This document shows, one piece after another, positions 1 through 12,565 of a DNA stretch of 64,000 bases. Source of the DNA: Prunella strophiata (taxonomy: Eukaryota; Chordata; Aves; Passeriformes; Prunellidae); the NCBI GenBank assembly GCA_036583965.1, contig JAZBQD010000027.1, positions 27,163,001 through 27,227,000 on the forward strand, written 5' to 3'. The translations under genes and the position numbers were made by a program. Each line of letters begins with the position of its first letter. Within the stretch, counting starts at the first letter, position 1. A model generated the notes under the pieces. The model was not told the origin of the DNA. It did not search any database and was given only the letters and a program-made list of their open reading frames with translations.

Positions 1-2448
1 TCCCTGCTGTGCCTCAGCTGAGGGCTTTGACACAGGTGATGGTCTCTCTCCTGACACCAAAATGCAGCATTGTCTGCAGTCCTTAACACCACCTGTGTTG
101 CCCTTGGAGTGGTGAAAATCAAGGCTCTTGCTTTAGGAAACTTCACCTTCAGTTGTTTTTATAGTTTGAAAATACCAGCTCCCTCTTCTTTCTGCTCTGC
201 AGAAAATACCTCTTAATGTGATGGGTGAATGTGTGGGCTCAGAAATGGTTTCATTTCAGCCAGGCTGGCTCATGGACAGGCTGGAAGATGGGCATGGGGA
301 AGTGAATGGCACCACTTCCAGAGAGTGAGAATTCACCTGTTGTGAGTGGGGGTGTTGTCCTTAGTGCTGCATGACTCTGGGGGCTGTTTGGTTTTTTCCA
401 GTGTTTTTTGCAGGCTGATTAGTGTTCTGCTAAAATAAAGTTCTCCTTTCGTAGAACCAATCCTGTCTTTGTCTCACTGGGACTGTGATTTCTGCCCCAC
501 GTCCCATTTCTTTTCTTGAGCTCTCTCTTCCTTTGTACAGTTTCTTTTGTAAGCCCCAGCATGATGCCTTTCCAGCAGCTGGTTTTAATATTGGGAATAG
601 ATACTATTTGTCTAGAAGTTGCAGTTGCAGACCAGGATCCCATTTTACAAACTGAGAGTAAGAACATTGTTCCTGGCAGTCCAAGAATGGCACGAGAGAA
701 TCAATGAATTATTGCAGGACAGTGTTATTTGTTAAAGGTTTGTCACTAACACTGGAGTGCTTCTAGAAACAGGGTTTTGGGGCACACTGCCTGTTTGGCA
801 CTGGTCTGCCTAAGAAAGGACATTTGTTCTTTAAAAATACTTCACTCCAACATCTTTTGAGTATGCAGGGATTTCTTTCTTCCTGTCTTTTAAATATAAA
901 GGGGATTAATCTGTTGTATTGCACTTTTTTAATCCTCCTGTTCTGATTATTTCCCAGATCCTTTTCAATTCTTCTCTGAAATTTGACACTTGTTGATTTG
1001 AGTGTCCATCCTTACATGGTGGAACCACCTCAGCTTAGAGTATGATTGCAAATTGCTCAAAAGCATGTGTTGGGTCAGTTGTGACTGTGATAAAGTGATA
1101 AAATACCAATAATCCTCGTGAAGTATCCTAGATGGAGGCATGCAATGAAGTTCTCCCTCCTTCTGTGTACCCAAGAATGAGTGTGTGTATGTTTTCCAAG
1201 ACCCTGGTTAATGTCTTTGTTCAGGCACACTGGATGGGCTTCCTTTAGTGTATAGAACCATCAACATTTTCCCATCAGAATTCTGGTCTTTTCTGATGGG
1301 TTCCATCTGGGGAATTGCATTTTTAGGAGTCTGTGTTTAGAATAATCAATGATTATTCCTTCCAAGTCTGGATCTCTTGAACTGCTTCACTCTCTCTTCA
1401 TTGGCAGTGGTCCCTGGAAGTGCCAGGTTCTTAGTTAATTGTCTTTGAGCAGCAAAGCAAGGCAGCTCAAATTTCCAATGGAGTACTTAAATACACACGT
1501 CTTTTCTCTAGTGAGGCTCTCAGTGTGACCTGTTCCTCTCTCATGCATTGCTATGGTTTTTTTTCAGGCAAAGTCTTCCTGTCTGTGCTCCTTTTAGTTG
1601 AATCTTCCATTTGAGATGTTGGAAATTATTTACTTGACCTAAAAGATGCTCCCTTTTTAAAGGAGTTCCTTATATCTCATTTGCAGCTGCTTATGCTTCT
1701 TCAGTTTTGGTGGCCTTTAGAATGATGGTTCATAGCTTTTTATAAAACATGTTTCATTTTATGGAGAACATTAAGCTGTAGTTGCAAATACCTGAAAGAT
1801 TGTCACAAATGCCCCATTCCTTCTAAATTCAACCCCCAACTGACAATGGAAAATTACAGTTCAGATATTGGTGATGCTACTGCTTTTGTTGCTGAGCATT
1901 TGGGTAAAAACACTGCTTTACTATGGTAACTTCTCAGCCCTTGGGAATGACTCTTCAATGCTTTCAACCTTCTGGTTTTTTCTTGACAATTTTTGGCTAT
2001 ATCCTGGAAAGTTTCTGGACTCTGCTATGGCTCTACAGCAGCTGAGAATAAACTAAAACATGTTCTATTCAGTATGTAAAGGTATAACTTTGAGCAGGGG
2101 ACATTTCCGGTGCAAAATAACATGTCCACGTTCACATGTAGACTAAAAACTCATCAGAGAGTGAGATAAAATGGCTAAGAAGTTGCTCCCATGGTCCCAT
2201 TCAATTCTCTTGGATATATGCAAAAACAAAGTGGTTTTGCTACAGAACATAATCTCTGCTTGACACAGAATGTTTCTGTTAATATTTCTACCTGGAATTT
2301 CCTAGTCTAAGTTCAGGCATCACAGTGTTCAGATCTGGTCATTTGTTGGGAAACCACTGTGATTTCTAATATTTTTACAAATGTACTGAGTTTAAAGTCT
2401 CTTGCTGGAAGGTATGCTTAAAAACACAACTTTAAATGTTGTGCTATT

Positions 2449-2500
2449 AAAAAAAAAAAAAAAAAAGAGAGAGAGAGAAGAAAGAAAATAAAAGGAAAAA
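2449..2500 (+). repeat. Poly(A) plus GA-rich simple sequence
   Basis: A run of 18 A followed by GAGAGAGAGAG and an A/G-rich stretch; simple-sequence or decayed retroposon tail. Confidence 0.7.
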
Positions 2501-5500
2501 AGCCCTTCATAGCCAAAGAAGTTCTACATTGCAAAGTATATCCATGCCTTCTTTGGACAGAGGACTGTTCTTTGCCCAGTCTGCTGTGTGTCTCATAAGA
2601 TGCTCCAGAGAGGGATGCAGTGACCTTTCCACTCTGTCTTTGGATGTGGTGTGGCAGGATATTTGAATCCATAACATTTAGTTTTAAACCTTTAGAATGC
2701 ATTGAAATCCAGGCATTTATGTATCTTGAGAGTGCACCTGCATGTAGTCAACAGAAGAGCTGTTACAAAAAGCTTTTTTTCCCCATTTTGTCCCAGTTAG
2801 GATTAGACATGTCACTCAAGAGCTGGAATATGAGGCAGACTCAGCAAGCAGCCACAGCAGTTCTTACTGGTTTTTGGGTTTCCCAAAAGATCTGTGCTCA
2901 GTAGGTTGTTCTTCTGCCAAAGGTTTTATCATGTGGACTGAATATTGTAACAGAACAGACAGCACCATCTTCATGTGTTTTTAGACATGTTATTTACTGG
3001 GGTTTCCCTGAAGAAAGCTTGGGGATTCTTTCCTTATGAGTCACTAACGAAGTGATTGTTTTTATATAAACTTTCCTTCAGCTGGTTAGAGTTGGAACAC
3101 AGTGTCTTGTGCTCTTTCTGGGGTCTGACTTGCCTCTTAATTTTTTAATAGTTGTTCCTGCAGCCAGCATTGAACCTCCTGGCTTTCCCTTACACTCTCT
3201 CTGAGTTCCATAGTGTTGAAAATCACTGTTCTGGCCAGCCGACGTGCTGGTGGCGATCACTGTGTGGGTGTGATTCCACTTCTCAGCTTTCTACCTTGTG
3301 CTGCTTTTTCAGCTCTGCACCTTCCTTGTGGTTTAAGGGAGAACGTGCTGTTGACATTACCCAAACTGGAGTTTGCATTTCATGTGCTGAAATGAAAACA
3401 AAATTTTCAAGAACGTTGATAGTTGACTTCAGCGGCATAAAGGTTAAAAGCTGTAAAGTGCTGTGTTTCCATAATGGAAATCACTAGAGCTGGAGAGACA
3501 CATCCCTTCCCTTGCATATGCCTGAATCCTTTCCCACCCTCTTTCAGTGGTGCAGAGTCACTTTTAATGACCTCCCTCCACAACTTTTGAGTTCAAGCCC
3601 AACTGATGGCGCCAGGGGCTGAACCACAAGGAGATCTCCGGGCAAGCCGTGCCTGTGTCAGCCTTCTCGCCAGGCAGATGCTGTGCAGCCCACTGCACTT
3701 CCTTGTGGGGTTTTTTTATTACATTTTACATTTTTGAGCCTGAGACAAGAGCTGTGTTAAATCTACTAACTCAGTAATGTGCCCATAGGTGTGAAATTCT
3801 AGGCTACACTTACCGACTTCTCTTCCGTTCCCTGACCTCACCTCAGGTATTTAAACTCCGTGTGTACATGTGTGTCATCATATGGGTGTCTGACTTCCCA
3901 GGTAATACTCTGTATTTACAGATCTGTTAAGATGCAGGGCATTATTTTAACCCAAGAAGTATGCAGAATTCTAAGAGTCTTTTTCATAACCCAAGATTGG
4001 ATTTCTTTATTTTTACAGGAACAGGAATGGTTTAGCTGGAATGAAAATGTTCATTCCACTGCATCATTAGCTACAGGCAATCTTCAGTTGAAGGCTAGCC
4101 CATTTTTCATGCTAAAGCTCTAGTAGTTTGATCATTAATCAACATGTAGGATGAATTTCTGGGCCTGAGAGAGCTTGTCTGTATGCCTGTAATTTAAGAT
4201 GAACTCTTTTTTTGGTTTTCTCTTACGAAAGGAAAGTAGTCAGAAAACAAATTATATTTTAAGGAGTTCACCTCTCTCTCACCCCTTTCTACCATTCCCC
4301 TTCTGATAAACACCCCAAAACTTTTCATGAGATGGATATGGAGTTTTAGCTGGAGTAGCAGATCCTCAAGTGTGTCATTTGATCCTCCAGTCAATCTAAA
4401 GCAGTCTTCTGTTGGATGAGATCAGTCTCTGACATGGTCACTGTCTCAAGTGTCCTTAGTAATGATAGTCCAGTCCAACTTGCTTTCATCACTTTAAATG
4501 TTAATTTTAGGGTCTTGGATCAAGTTTTTCTTTCCCTCCTCCATTACATGGAAGCTGTAACCAGCAGCCCACGGGAGCATCGAGGTCTGTAGTCAGCTAT
4601 TTACCTGCCTTTTCAGCTGCCTGCTCTTTTCTCACAAGATGAAAACTCAGAGGACTGATCCTCCAGTTTGGAGACAGCAATGGAAAAATCCTGCTTCAAA
4701 AGGCAGGAATTGTTTCCTTACACTGCTGTTTTACTCTGGTCTGACCAGGCTCCCAAATTACTCTGCACAAACCTGTGGAACATGTACTGCTTCTCCAGCC
4801 ATGTGAAGAAAGTGCTCAAACAATAATCTCCTTGCCCAATAGCCTAAGAGAAGTCTTCTCCAAAGGCCACATTTCCTCTTCTTCCAGCTCCACTAAGCAG
4901 CAGAAGCAGCTTTGGGTGGATGAGTGAGTGCACAGGAGGTTTTGGAGAGCACTGTCCAAATCCCCCCTCCCTCTCTCCTCCCTTATGTACTCCCCAGCTT
5001 AAGGTGAGAGCTGCTGCAGAGCCCTTTCCAACCCGAAGGCAGGGGAGAATGGTTTGGGATGTGGACAAGGACCTCATGGGGGAGGAAGGAAGAAGGCCAG
5101 ATAGTTCATGTAAGAGGCAGAGTGACTCCAATTGAACTGTCCAGGGCTCTCAGAGGCTGCACTGCTCTACCCAGGGGAGGCTGAAAAGCAATTTCAATGC
5201 AATGAAAATAAAATACTCTCATTCTCAACATGCAGTTTCATTTGACTCTTTAGAAAATAGTGCAGCACTGGGAACAGGGGAAGTGTCAAGTGTTATCTGT
5301 CACCAGGAGTCTCCTGGCCTCCTCCATCAGTGCCCAGTCCTGTACAAAGCACTGTTACCCCTACTGGACATGCATTGCTCAGAACAGAGACCACCAGCAC
5401 GTGTGCTCCTCCATGGCCACATCATAGCAGTGTCTTGGAATCATCTGATGCTCAGCTGGCTGTGCCTGGGCTTTCTTTGCCATTTTTATTGCCAGCTGCT

Positions 5501-5734
5501 GAGCTCCCTGTCCCGTGCAGCAGCTGTCATTGGTCTGTCAGCATACAGCTATGATTTGATCCTGTTTCTGTTTTTCCAATCCTTGAAGTTATCCGTGTCT
5601 TCCAGGACAGTGTTCAGTCTCCCATTGTGTTGACACTACCTCACAATTCTCTCTAATGGGCAGAATCCAATTTAACTGGCTAGTTTATGCTATTTTATTT
5701 CAGTAAGACCCATCCATTCAACACTTTGATGATT

Positions 5735-5810
5735 AAATCCTTCAAGGCTGCTCGTTGTTCTTTCCACATTAAACAAATCCTTCAAGGCTGCTAGTTTTTC
5801 TTTCCACATT
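5735..5810 (+). repeat. 40-bp tandem duplication
   Basis: Two near-identical copies beginning AAATCCTTCAAGGCTGCT at 5735 and 5775 and ending CTTTCCACATT. Confidence 0.8.
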
Positions 5811-6190
5811 ATAACTTATTTATCTGTTAGAGAGTTGTTGTATTGCACTGTTCTTTCATTAATACTCATCTTTATAAACTTATTTGCCAGTCTCCTAAGG
5901 GTATCCCTTTGCTGAACCAAAGATCTGTCATGTTTTTTTTAGGCAGAAAAATCAGTTAATTTACTGAGTTTGGCATGCTCTGCCATCTTTATTTTTCTTT
6001 TTTTTTTAAATTTTATTTAAGGTCTAAGCTCTTTAGAAGCATGTTCAAAAGCCTTGCATATAGTCATGGTTTGACTAACAAGCCTGTACTTGCATCAATT
6101 TTCTTCTCGTTTTGTTGAGTTTGGGTGCTGCTCTTGCTTTTCCACAGAACCAAGTACCAGGAGCTTCTGCATTACTGGGAGCTGATGGCT

Positions 6191-6594
6191 GAGGTTGTTT
6201 GGTTTGGGATTTTTTTGGAGTTTTTTTGGGTTTTTTGTGGGGTTTTATATGGTTTTTTTGGGGAGGGGTTTGGTTGGGGTTTTTTTTGTTGTTGTTTCTT
6301 TTGGGATTTTTTAGGTTGTTGTTGTTGTTTTTGGTGGTGTTTGTTTTTTTGGGTTTTGTTTGTTGGTTTTTGGTGGTTTTTTTTGTTGGTTTTTTTGTGT
6401 TTTTGTGTTTTTGTTGTTTTTTGGGTTTTGTTTGGTTGTTTGGTTTTTTTGGGTTTTTTTTGGTTTTGGTTTGTGGTTTTGTTTGGTTTTTGGTTTTTTT
6501 GTGTTGGGGGTTTGGTTGGGGATTTTGGGGGTTGGTAGGTTTTGTTGTTGTTTGGGGGGTGGGGTTGGTTTTTTTTGGTTTTTTTTTTGTTTTT
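6191..6594 (+). repeat. T/G-only low-complexity tract
   Basis: About 400 bp made almost wholly of T and G on the + strand, with irregular runs (TTTTTTT, GGGG, TTGTTG). The frames that stay open through it on both strands encode only F/G/V/W/L or K/P/T/N/Q and are composition artefacts. Confidence 0.92.
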
Positions 6595-9500
6595 GAAGAT
6601 AGCAATTTATTCCCTTGCTGCTTCCATTCACATCTCCTGCCCTGGTTAGGAGAGAATGATTCTCCTGTGCTTCCTTTGCTGCTTCTCTGGCCACTGAGTG
6701 GTTTTTGTTTTCAGATCCTTTCATTTTTCTGCTGGTTCAGCTCCCATTCCTCTTGCACATTCCCTCAGGCAAGTTGATCTCTTAGTGCCTGTTTCCATCA
6801 GCCCTCCCTTCCTTCAGCAGTGCTTCCTGTGAACCTTGGATCACATCCTCAAAGATTTTCTTGCCCCTGCACTCACACATCCTAGCTGTGTGTGGGGGAA
6901 GGAAGGACATGCTTTTGTAGGCATCTGAATTGAAGTTGTGCTCTAGTTCATGCTGAGGTAGGTGTCTGTCTAATTCTAGGCAGCATTAGGCACAAATAAG
7001 AATTGTTTAATGTGGAATATGTAATTATTAGTTGAAAAATCTGCACGCTCTCAGATGCCTTGTCAACACTCCATGCTTCAAAATGTGCAGTATCCAGCAG
7101 CTGTGGTGTTAACCTTTGCTAGGCCATGCTGAACATGGGAAAAATCAGTAATTTTTGTGTTTGCATGGGATCTTTGTTTGCTGTGATTAATGGTCCACTA
7201 ACAGTGTCCAGTGCAAGTTCAGTGCAATGTACAAAGTGTCTTTGATGCCAGACATTCTACAGTGCTGTGCAGAAACCAAAGTTAATAGTTGTAAGCCTGA
7301 GAAGACTGGAATGTTTTCAATTTACTCTTTAAACAAATGACTTTATTGTGCCATTCTCACTTGGGAGTAAATTCCACAGCCTTAGTGCCACATTAGACAA
7401 AACTTTTTTACCTGCTGGTTTCTGTTTATACTTGGAGAAAAGAAATTAACCTCAGTTAGGAGTTAGGGGGAATAGGACAGGACTATTAAACTCAATGGGA
7501 ATTCTGGCAGGGGTTTTGCTGGGAGCAGAGTGGAGTGTGGAGTTAAGGAATTCTTTGTTCCTGAAAATCAAACTCTTCCTTCAGGACACCTGTAGGAAAA
7601 GCATTCAAACTGGTTTTGCCACTCCAGAGATGGGAGGAAGCAGTTGTAGTCTTAAGTAAATGGCAGTGGGAACTGGGAAGGAGATTCCTGGAGACTGGGG
7701 TTGGGGATGGGTTGGGCCCAATTCCTGAAAGGAGCAATTCTCCTGGAAGTAATGGAGGTGTGCATCCATCCAGGAATGACAGCTCAAGGAGGGAAAGTGT
7801 CCCTGGACTCACCACATTCTCCTATAATGGTAGAGATTTTCAGACTGACACAAGGAAGGTGTGAAAGAATTAGACTTTAATACTTGTAGGATGGACTAAT
7901 ACTGTGGATTTGTAAAAATATGAAATGTGTGCAAAATGCCTAAGTAGGAGCATGGATCCATCCAACATTGCTTCAAGTGGGAGACCCTCTTATGATAATA
8001 AATGCATCGAGATCTTCTGGTGGATAAAATGCACAACCCATTCCAGGGACTCCTTTTGACTGAAACATGAATTCCTAACAAAACCAAGAACACTGGATGG
8101 TTTTTTCAATTGCTCACTTGGCCTTTTTTGTGCTAAACCTTTTTTTTACAAGGTTTTTCTTTTGTGCTTGTTCCCTGGTTTTATGGCTTTATAAAATCAT
8201 ATGCAATCAAGAAAAAGATTTGAGTTTTGGTTTGACTAGTTTTTGCTTTTACTTGGGCCATCTACAGTTCATTAGTATTTTATGTTATGCATCACTGCAC
8301 GAAAATCCAAATGGAAAAAAATTACAGGTTTAAATGATTCTCAGGTAAATGCAATTGCAAAAATTGGACAAACAAATCCCCTCACCTGAAAACACCACTG
8401 GAGTCTGTTGTCTTCCTTTGACATTTCTAACCTATATCTGGTCTTTTCCAAAACAGCAGTTCCTCTCTGTGCAGTGGTTTCTCATAAAACCTTACCTCAG
8501 TTAGAAAATGACCAATGCAGGTGGTGCAAAATAATTTTGCAGCATCCTCAGAGCCCTAAAGCCTTTGCTGCCACTTGTTTGGCCTCGAGAGTAAGATACA
8601 CCTAAAGGTGATGCAAAATGTGGATGGGGAAAAAGGTCTGAGAGTTATTTCCACTTCATCTTGTGAGGCAGGGAAAGTTTTTCAGCTAGGTTTCTTCTCA
8701 CTGTGTGGCCTTTTCCCTATGAAAAAGAAGTGGTGTATATTGATCATTACTGACAGTAACCAATGTGTGTACAGCAGGTGACAGCTTTTACTCATCCTGA
8801 GTCAAACCTGAGATGAGGAGTGGTACTCTCAGTGCTTGTGGGGGCAGAGGCAGGGCCAGGAGATGCCTGTGCATGGTTTATTTCCACGAGTAGAACAATA
8901 ATTTTGGTACAAGTCTGGATTTTCCAAACAGTCAAAAATGTATTTCAGCACTTGTTCTGGTCCAAGTTCTTTTCCTGTGGTGGGGAAGAAGCTGTGTAGG
9001 AGAGGACAGGATGGCTGCTGCTAAACCTGAGTGTTCCTGGGCAGCAGCTCTCTGTCCTGCCCAGCAGCAGGTGCCCAGCTGCCCTCTTCAGATGGCAAAC
9101 ACGACTGTGCTGAGCCAATACCAGCAGGCTGAGGCTGCTTTGGGTTTCCAGACTGGGCAGAGTAAGGAGCAATTATTTGCTTTTGCCTAAGATTCCTCCA
9201 GCCCTCTCTAAAGCCACTCACTTCCTGGCCATCTGGAAAGGCAAGCCTCTCACTTGCAGAATGTCTTGGGAGAAAAGAGGAGGAGGGAATGTGCTGGGCT
9301 GGAAGTGTCTCACCCCCTTTATCTCCCCAATGTCTGTCTGCAGCAGGGAGATAACCTGTGCTTCAAGGTGGCTCCCCAGGCCCTCCAGTTGGGCAGAGTG
9401 GCAGGGAACACACAGCTCTGAAGGCAGAGGGTGTCTCAAATGAAGTGATACTCCAGTCTTGCCACGAAGGTTTTAATAGTCCATGAGTTTTAATACAGCC

Positions 9501-9864
9501 ATAAGGCTATAAATTCAGGGGTTTTGACCTCAAAGTCTTTGAGCATGTTTAAAAATAGCTCACCCATCCTCATTTTATCACTTCATATACTCTGACACAA
9601 TTTTGGAACCTGCCTCCATCCCATCTAGCAGGGGAGCACTATAATTAAGAATCAGTTTTGAAAGGCTGTTCTCTCTTAGCTTAAGGCAGAATAAGGCTTT
9701 ATGTATTTTGCAGGAGATTATAAACAATTCATTGGCTAAAATTAGCAGTAAAAAGGGAGCCCCAGCTCTTTCCTGCCCTGTGGTTTGCACCACAAAGACT
9801 TAGTGTTTTTAAATCATGACAGAGCTCTCTAAAAACCTTGAAAGCATATTATGTATGTGTCACT

Positions 9865-10072
9865 TCACTTGGCTCAGTTAGGAATAGTCTCACCTCCAAG
9901 CCAGAAGGCCATGGGTTCAAATTCCATGCCTGCCCCTGGATATTGCTGTCTCCCAGTAATTTCATTGCAGAAAACCTTTAGAACCATAGGGCAAGAAGAG
10001 GGAAATTTCCTGTCTGTAGCTCCACGGTGAGACATTCAGTCCTTGGGATGATGCATTAAACCAGGGCTCTTC
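9865..10072 (+). mobile_element. Ancient tRNA-derived SINE (probable)
   Basis: A polymerase III A-box-like TGGCTCAGTTAGG (9870-9882) is followed about 30 bp on by a B-box-like GGGTTCAAATTCC (9913-9925). The latter lies in a 5-bp T-stem with a 7-base loop (ATGGG-TTCAAAT-TCCAT). About 110 bp later comes GGATGATGCATTAAACC (10046-10062), close to the GGATGAGACGTTAAACC motif in the body of old vertebrate tRNA-derived SINEs. The anticodon arm does not fold well, so a functional tRNA is unlikely. Confidence 0.5.
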
Positions 10073-12532
10073 CCCCAGCTTTGCTCAGCAGGCACAAACC
10101 CCGGAGCAGGGGAGGGAGAGCCCTAATGGGAGGGGCAGGTTTTTCTCTTCTTGACAAAAGCAGTTGTAATCCTCAGGATTGTGTGTGAGCTGCTGCTCCT
10201 CACTGTGCTGCCACAGGACAGGGTTTCCTTGAGTATTGACTTTGCCTTTTGCTTTGATCAGTGACAGAAGGGGGAAGACCAATAAATCCTTTTGAACTGA
10301 TAATGCCACAATAGGTCATTTAAAAAGTGAAATTGTAGAAATAACCAGCTGAAGTGCCAAGTTAGGGTTGTTTGGGGCAACAGCAAAGCCAGGTAATTTT
10401 AACTGCAAAGGTAAATTCCATATGGTCACAGTCCTAATCACTGATGTCCTTTTCCTTCCCCACAGAGAGGAGGTCAGAGTGATTTAAGCTTTACACTTTA
10501 TAGTTTCATTGTGGTTTGTGCCAAAGGGAATGTGGTCTTATAACATGAAGTGTTTATGTTTGTTGCTTACAGACATGTGTATTAACTTACCAAAATCTCA
10601 CCTTCTCTTAAATAAAATTTATTTGTAGGAGGAAAAAAAAATTCTTTCATTTTCTACTGCTTTTATAGAATACATAGAAGGGGTTTGTCATAGTTATACA
10701 AAATGGAAGCCATCTCATAAATGTTATGTACAGCATAGTTGCTCACAACTCATTTCTTATCCTGAAAATAATTTTACCCAATAATTTTCAATGTCTGTTT
10801 TTGTGGCATGAGTCCAAATGCTTCTCTATAGATGATTTTCTTTTGTTTAGAAGTATTTGTTACATTTCAGTAAAGCACTCAATGTTTTCAAATTCCTCCT
10901 CTGCTCTGTTTCAAGGCTTTTTTGCTACAGCAATGTTGCAGGTCCCATTTTTGCTTGCAGCTTTATAGGGGACCTTAAATGGAGACTGTGGATGTGGTGA
11001 TCATTGATGCTCTGCTGGGGTAAGAGTTCCTGCCAGAATTTGTAGCCCACTGTCACTCTGCCTGACAGAGGGCTTATGGAAAACCCACTGATGTGAGTGA
11101 GAACTTTGAATCTTAGGACCTGAATTATCAAATGAAATGTTTTGATGAGGACTCTGGCCAAGCTATGCTTGAGCTATGATGAACATCTGGGAAAGGCAGA
11201 TTTGTCAACATAAGATGCTGGGGTTCTTGTGTGTCCATTTACTAAATTAGACTAAATACATTCCTCTCTCTTACTAATTTTTTTCCAGATAGGCAATTAC
11301 TGTGGCTACTACAGAGACAATGAGAATTGGGCCAAGAGGTGGAGAGATAATCCATCTTGTCCTGGCAGGAATGTTGGCTCATACAGTCACATCTGGGATG
11401 TGGGTGGGGTGCTCCCTGCAAGGCTTGAGTTGGTAATGGGCTGTCAAAATTCAGGGTAAAAGGTGGGCTAGGGGGTTGTCCACAAGACAGATTTCTGTAC
11501 TGTGATGTGGTCCATGCTGGGAAAAAAAGATTGAGAGCCCTTCCCATAGAGCCTGGCTTGAGCAGTGCTGGCTGAAAGTGAGGCAAAGGGAACGGAAATG
11601 GTGCTGCTGCAGAGCACAGAGATCCAACTGTGTGAAACCAGTGTGGGTGCTATTAAAATGCCATCTTCCTCTCCCTTCCCCTTCCCTTCCTCCCCCTCTG
11701 CTGTCAGCCTGGCCGAGGAAAAGTCAAATAACGTACGACTGTGTTCCTTGGCATCACAACTGCAATTCTCCTTTAGGGGCTTCAGACTTAAGAATGGGAG
11801 GTTTTAAATCTTGCTGATTCGTGCTATTCCAGCAAGCATATGTGTGAGGAAAAAGAACAATGCCAGTTCGAAAGAGAAATCACAAGTGAGAAATCATTGC
11901 TGCTAAAACAGGTGTTGCAGAGGCCAGTGGAAAATTCAGACACTAAGAGAAGTAGGAAATTACTTTGTTTAGAGCTGGGAAGGTTAATGAGAATGAATTA
12001 GAAAGTGCTCTCTGTGTATTCAGCCCCTAAGGATTTGAGCAAAGTTAGAGGGATTTGTTTACTGATTATCCAGACTATACAACTGGCAATAAGATTAAGT
12101 GAGGAATTTTGGAACATGCTGACATTTCTTGTTTGCATCATTTACTATGGAGATCATTTGTCGGTGCTGCACTGAGTTTGTGGTGAACCAGGGCTTAGTC
12201 TGGCCCAGCAGAGACAGATCTGGTACTTCTCATGGCTCGAGGGATGTGGGGGTGAAAACAGTTTAATGTCCTCTTTTGTGTCTCAGAGAGGAAACATCAA
12301 GTTTGTCTAGGTGCTTATCAGGGGAGAATTTCAGAATATTTTCCTAGAAACCATTAATTATGGAAAAGAGCGGCGTTATAGGGGACACACTTGCATGAGA
12401 TCAAGTAAAAATAAAAGACAAGGTTGGAATTTATAGAGCCCAGCACTGGATGCTGTACAGAGCTCCCCCACTGCAAGGCCCCTCTGAGCCCATCCCTCCC
12501 AGCATGCACATGGATCTGCACACGGATCTGCT

Positions 12533-12565
12533 GCCCTCCTCCCCTCCTCCTCCTCCTCCTCCTCT
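12533..12565 (+). repeat. CCT/TCC simple repeat
   Basis: Short pyrimidine-only run of TCC repeats. Confidence 0.6.

Noticed and set aside
4990..5040. Additional CR1 fragment (CCCTTTCCAACCCGAAG)
   Set aside because: Only one short CR1-like string is present; the other conserved blocks are missing.
6075..6777. Long frames on both strands (176 and 192 residues)
   Set aside because: They run through the T/G-only tract and consist of K/P/T/N/Q or F/G/V/W/L; artefacts of low complexity.
9868..9935. Possible functional tRNA gene
   Set aside because: A- and B-box-like sequences and a T-arm are present, but the anticodon stem does not pair and there is no acceptor stem; a SINE relic fits better.
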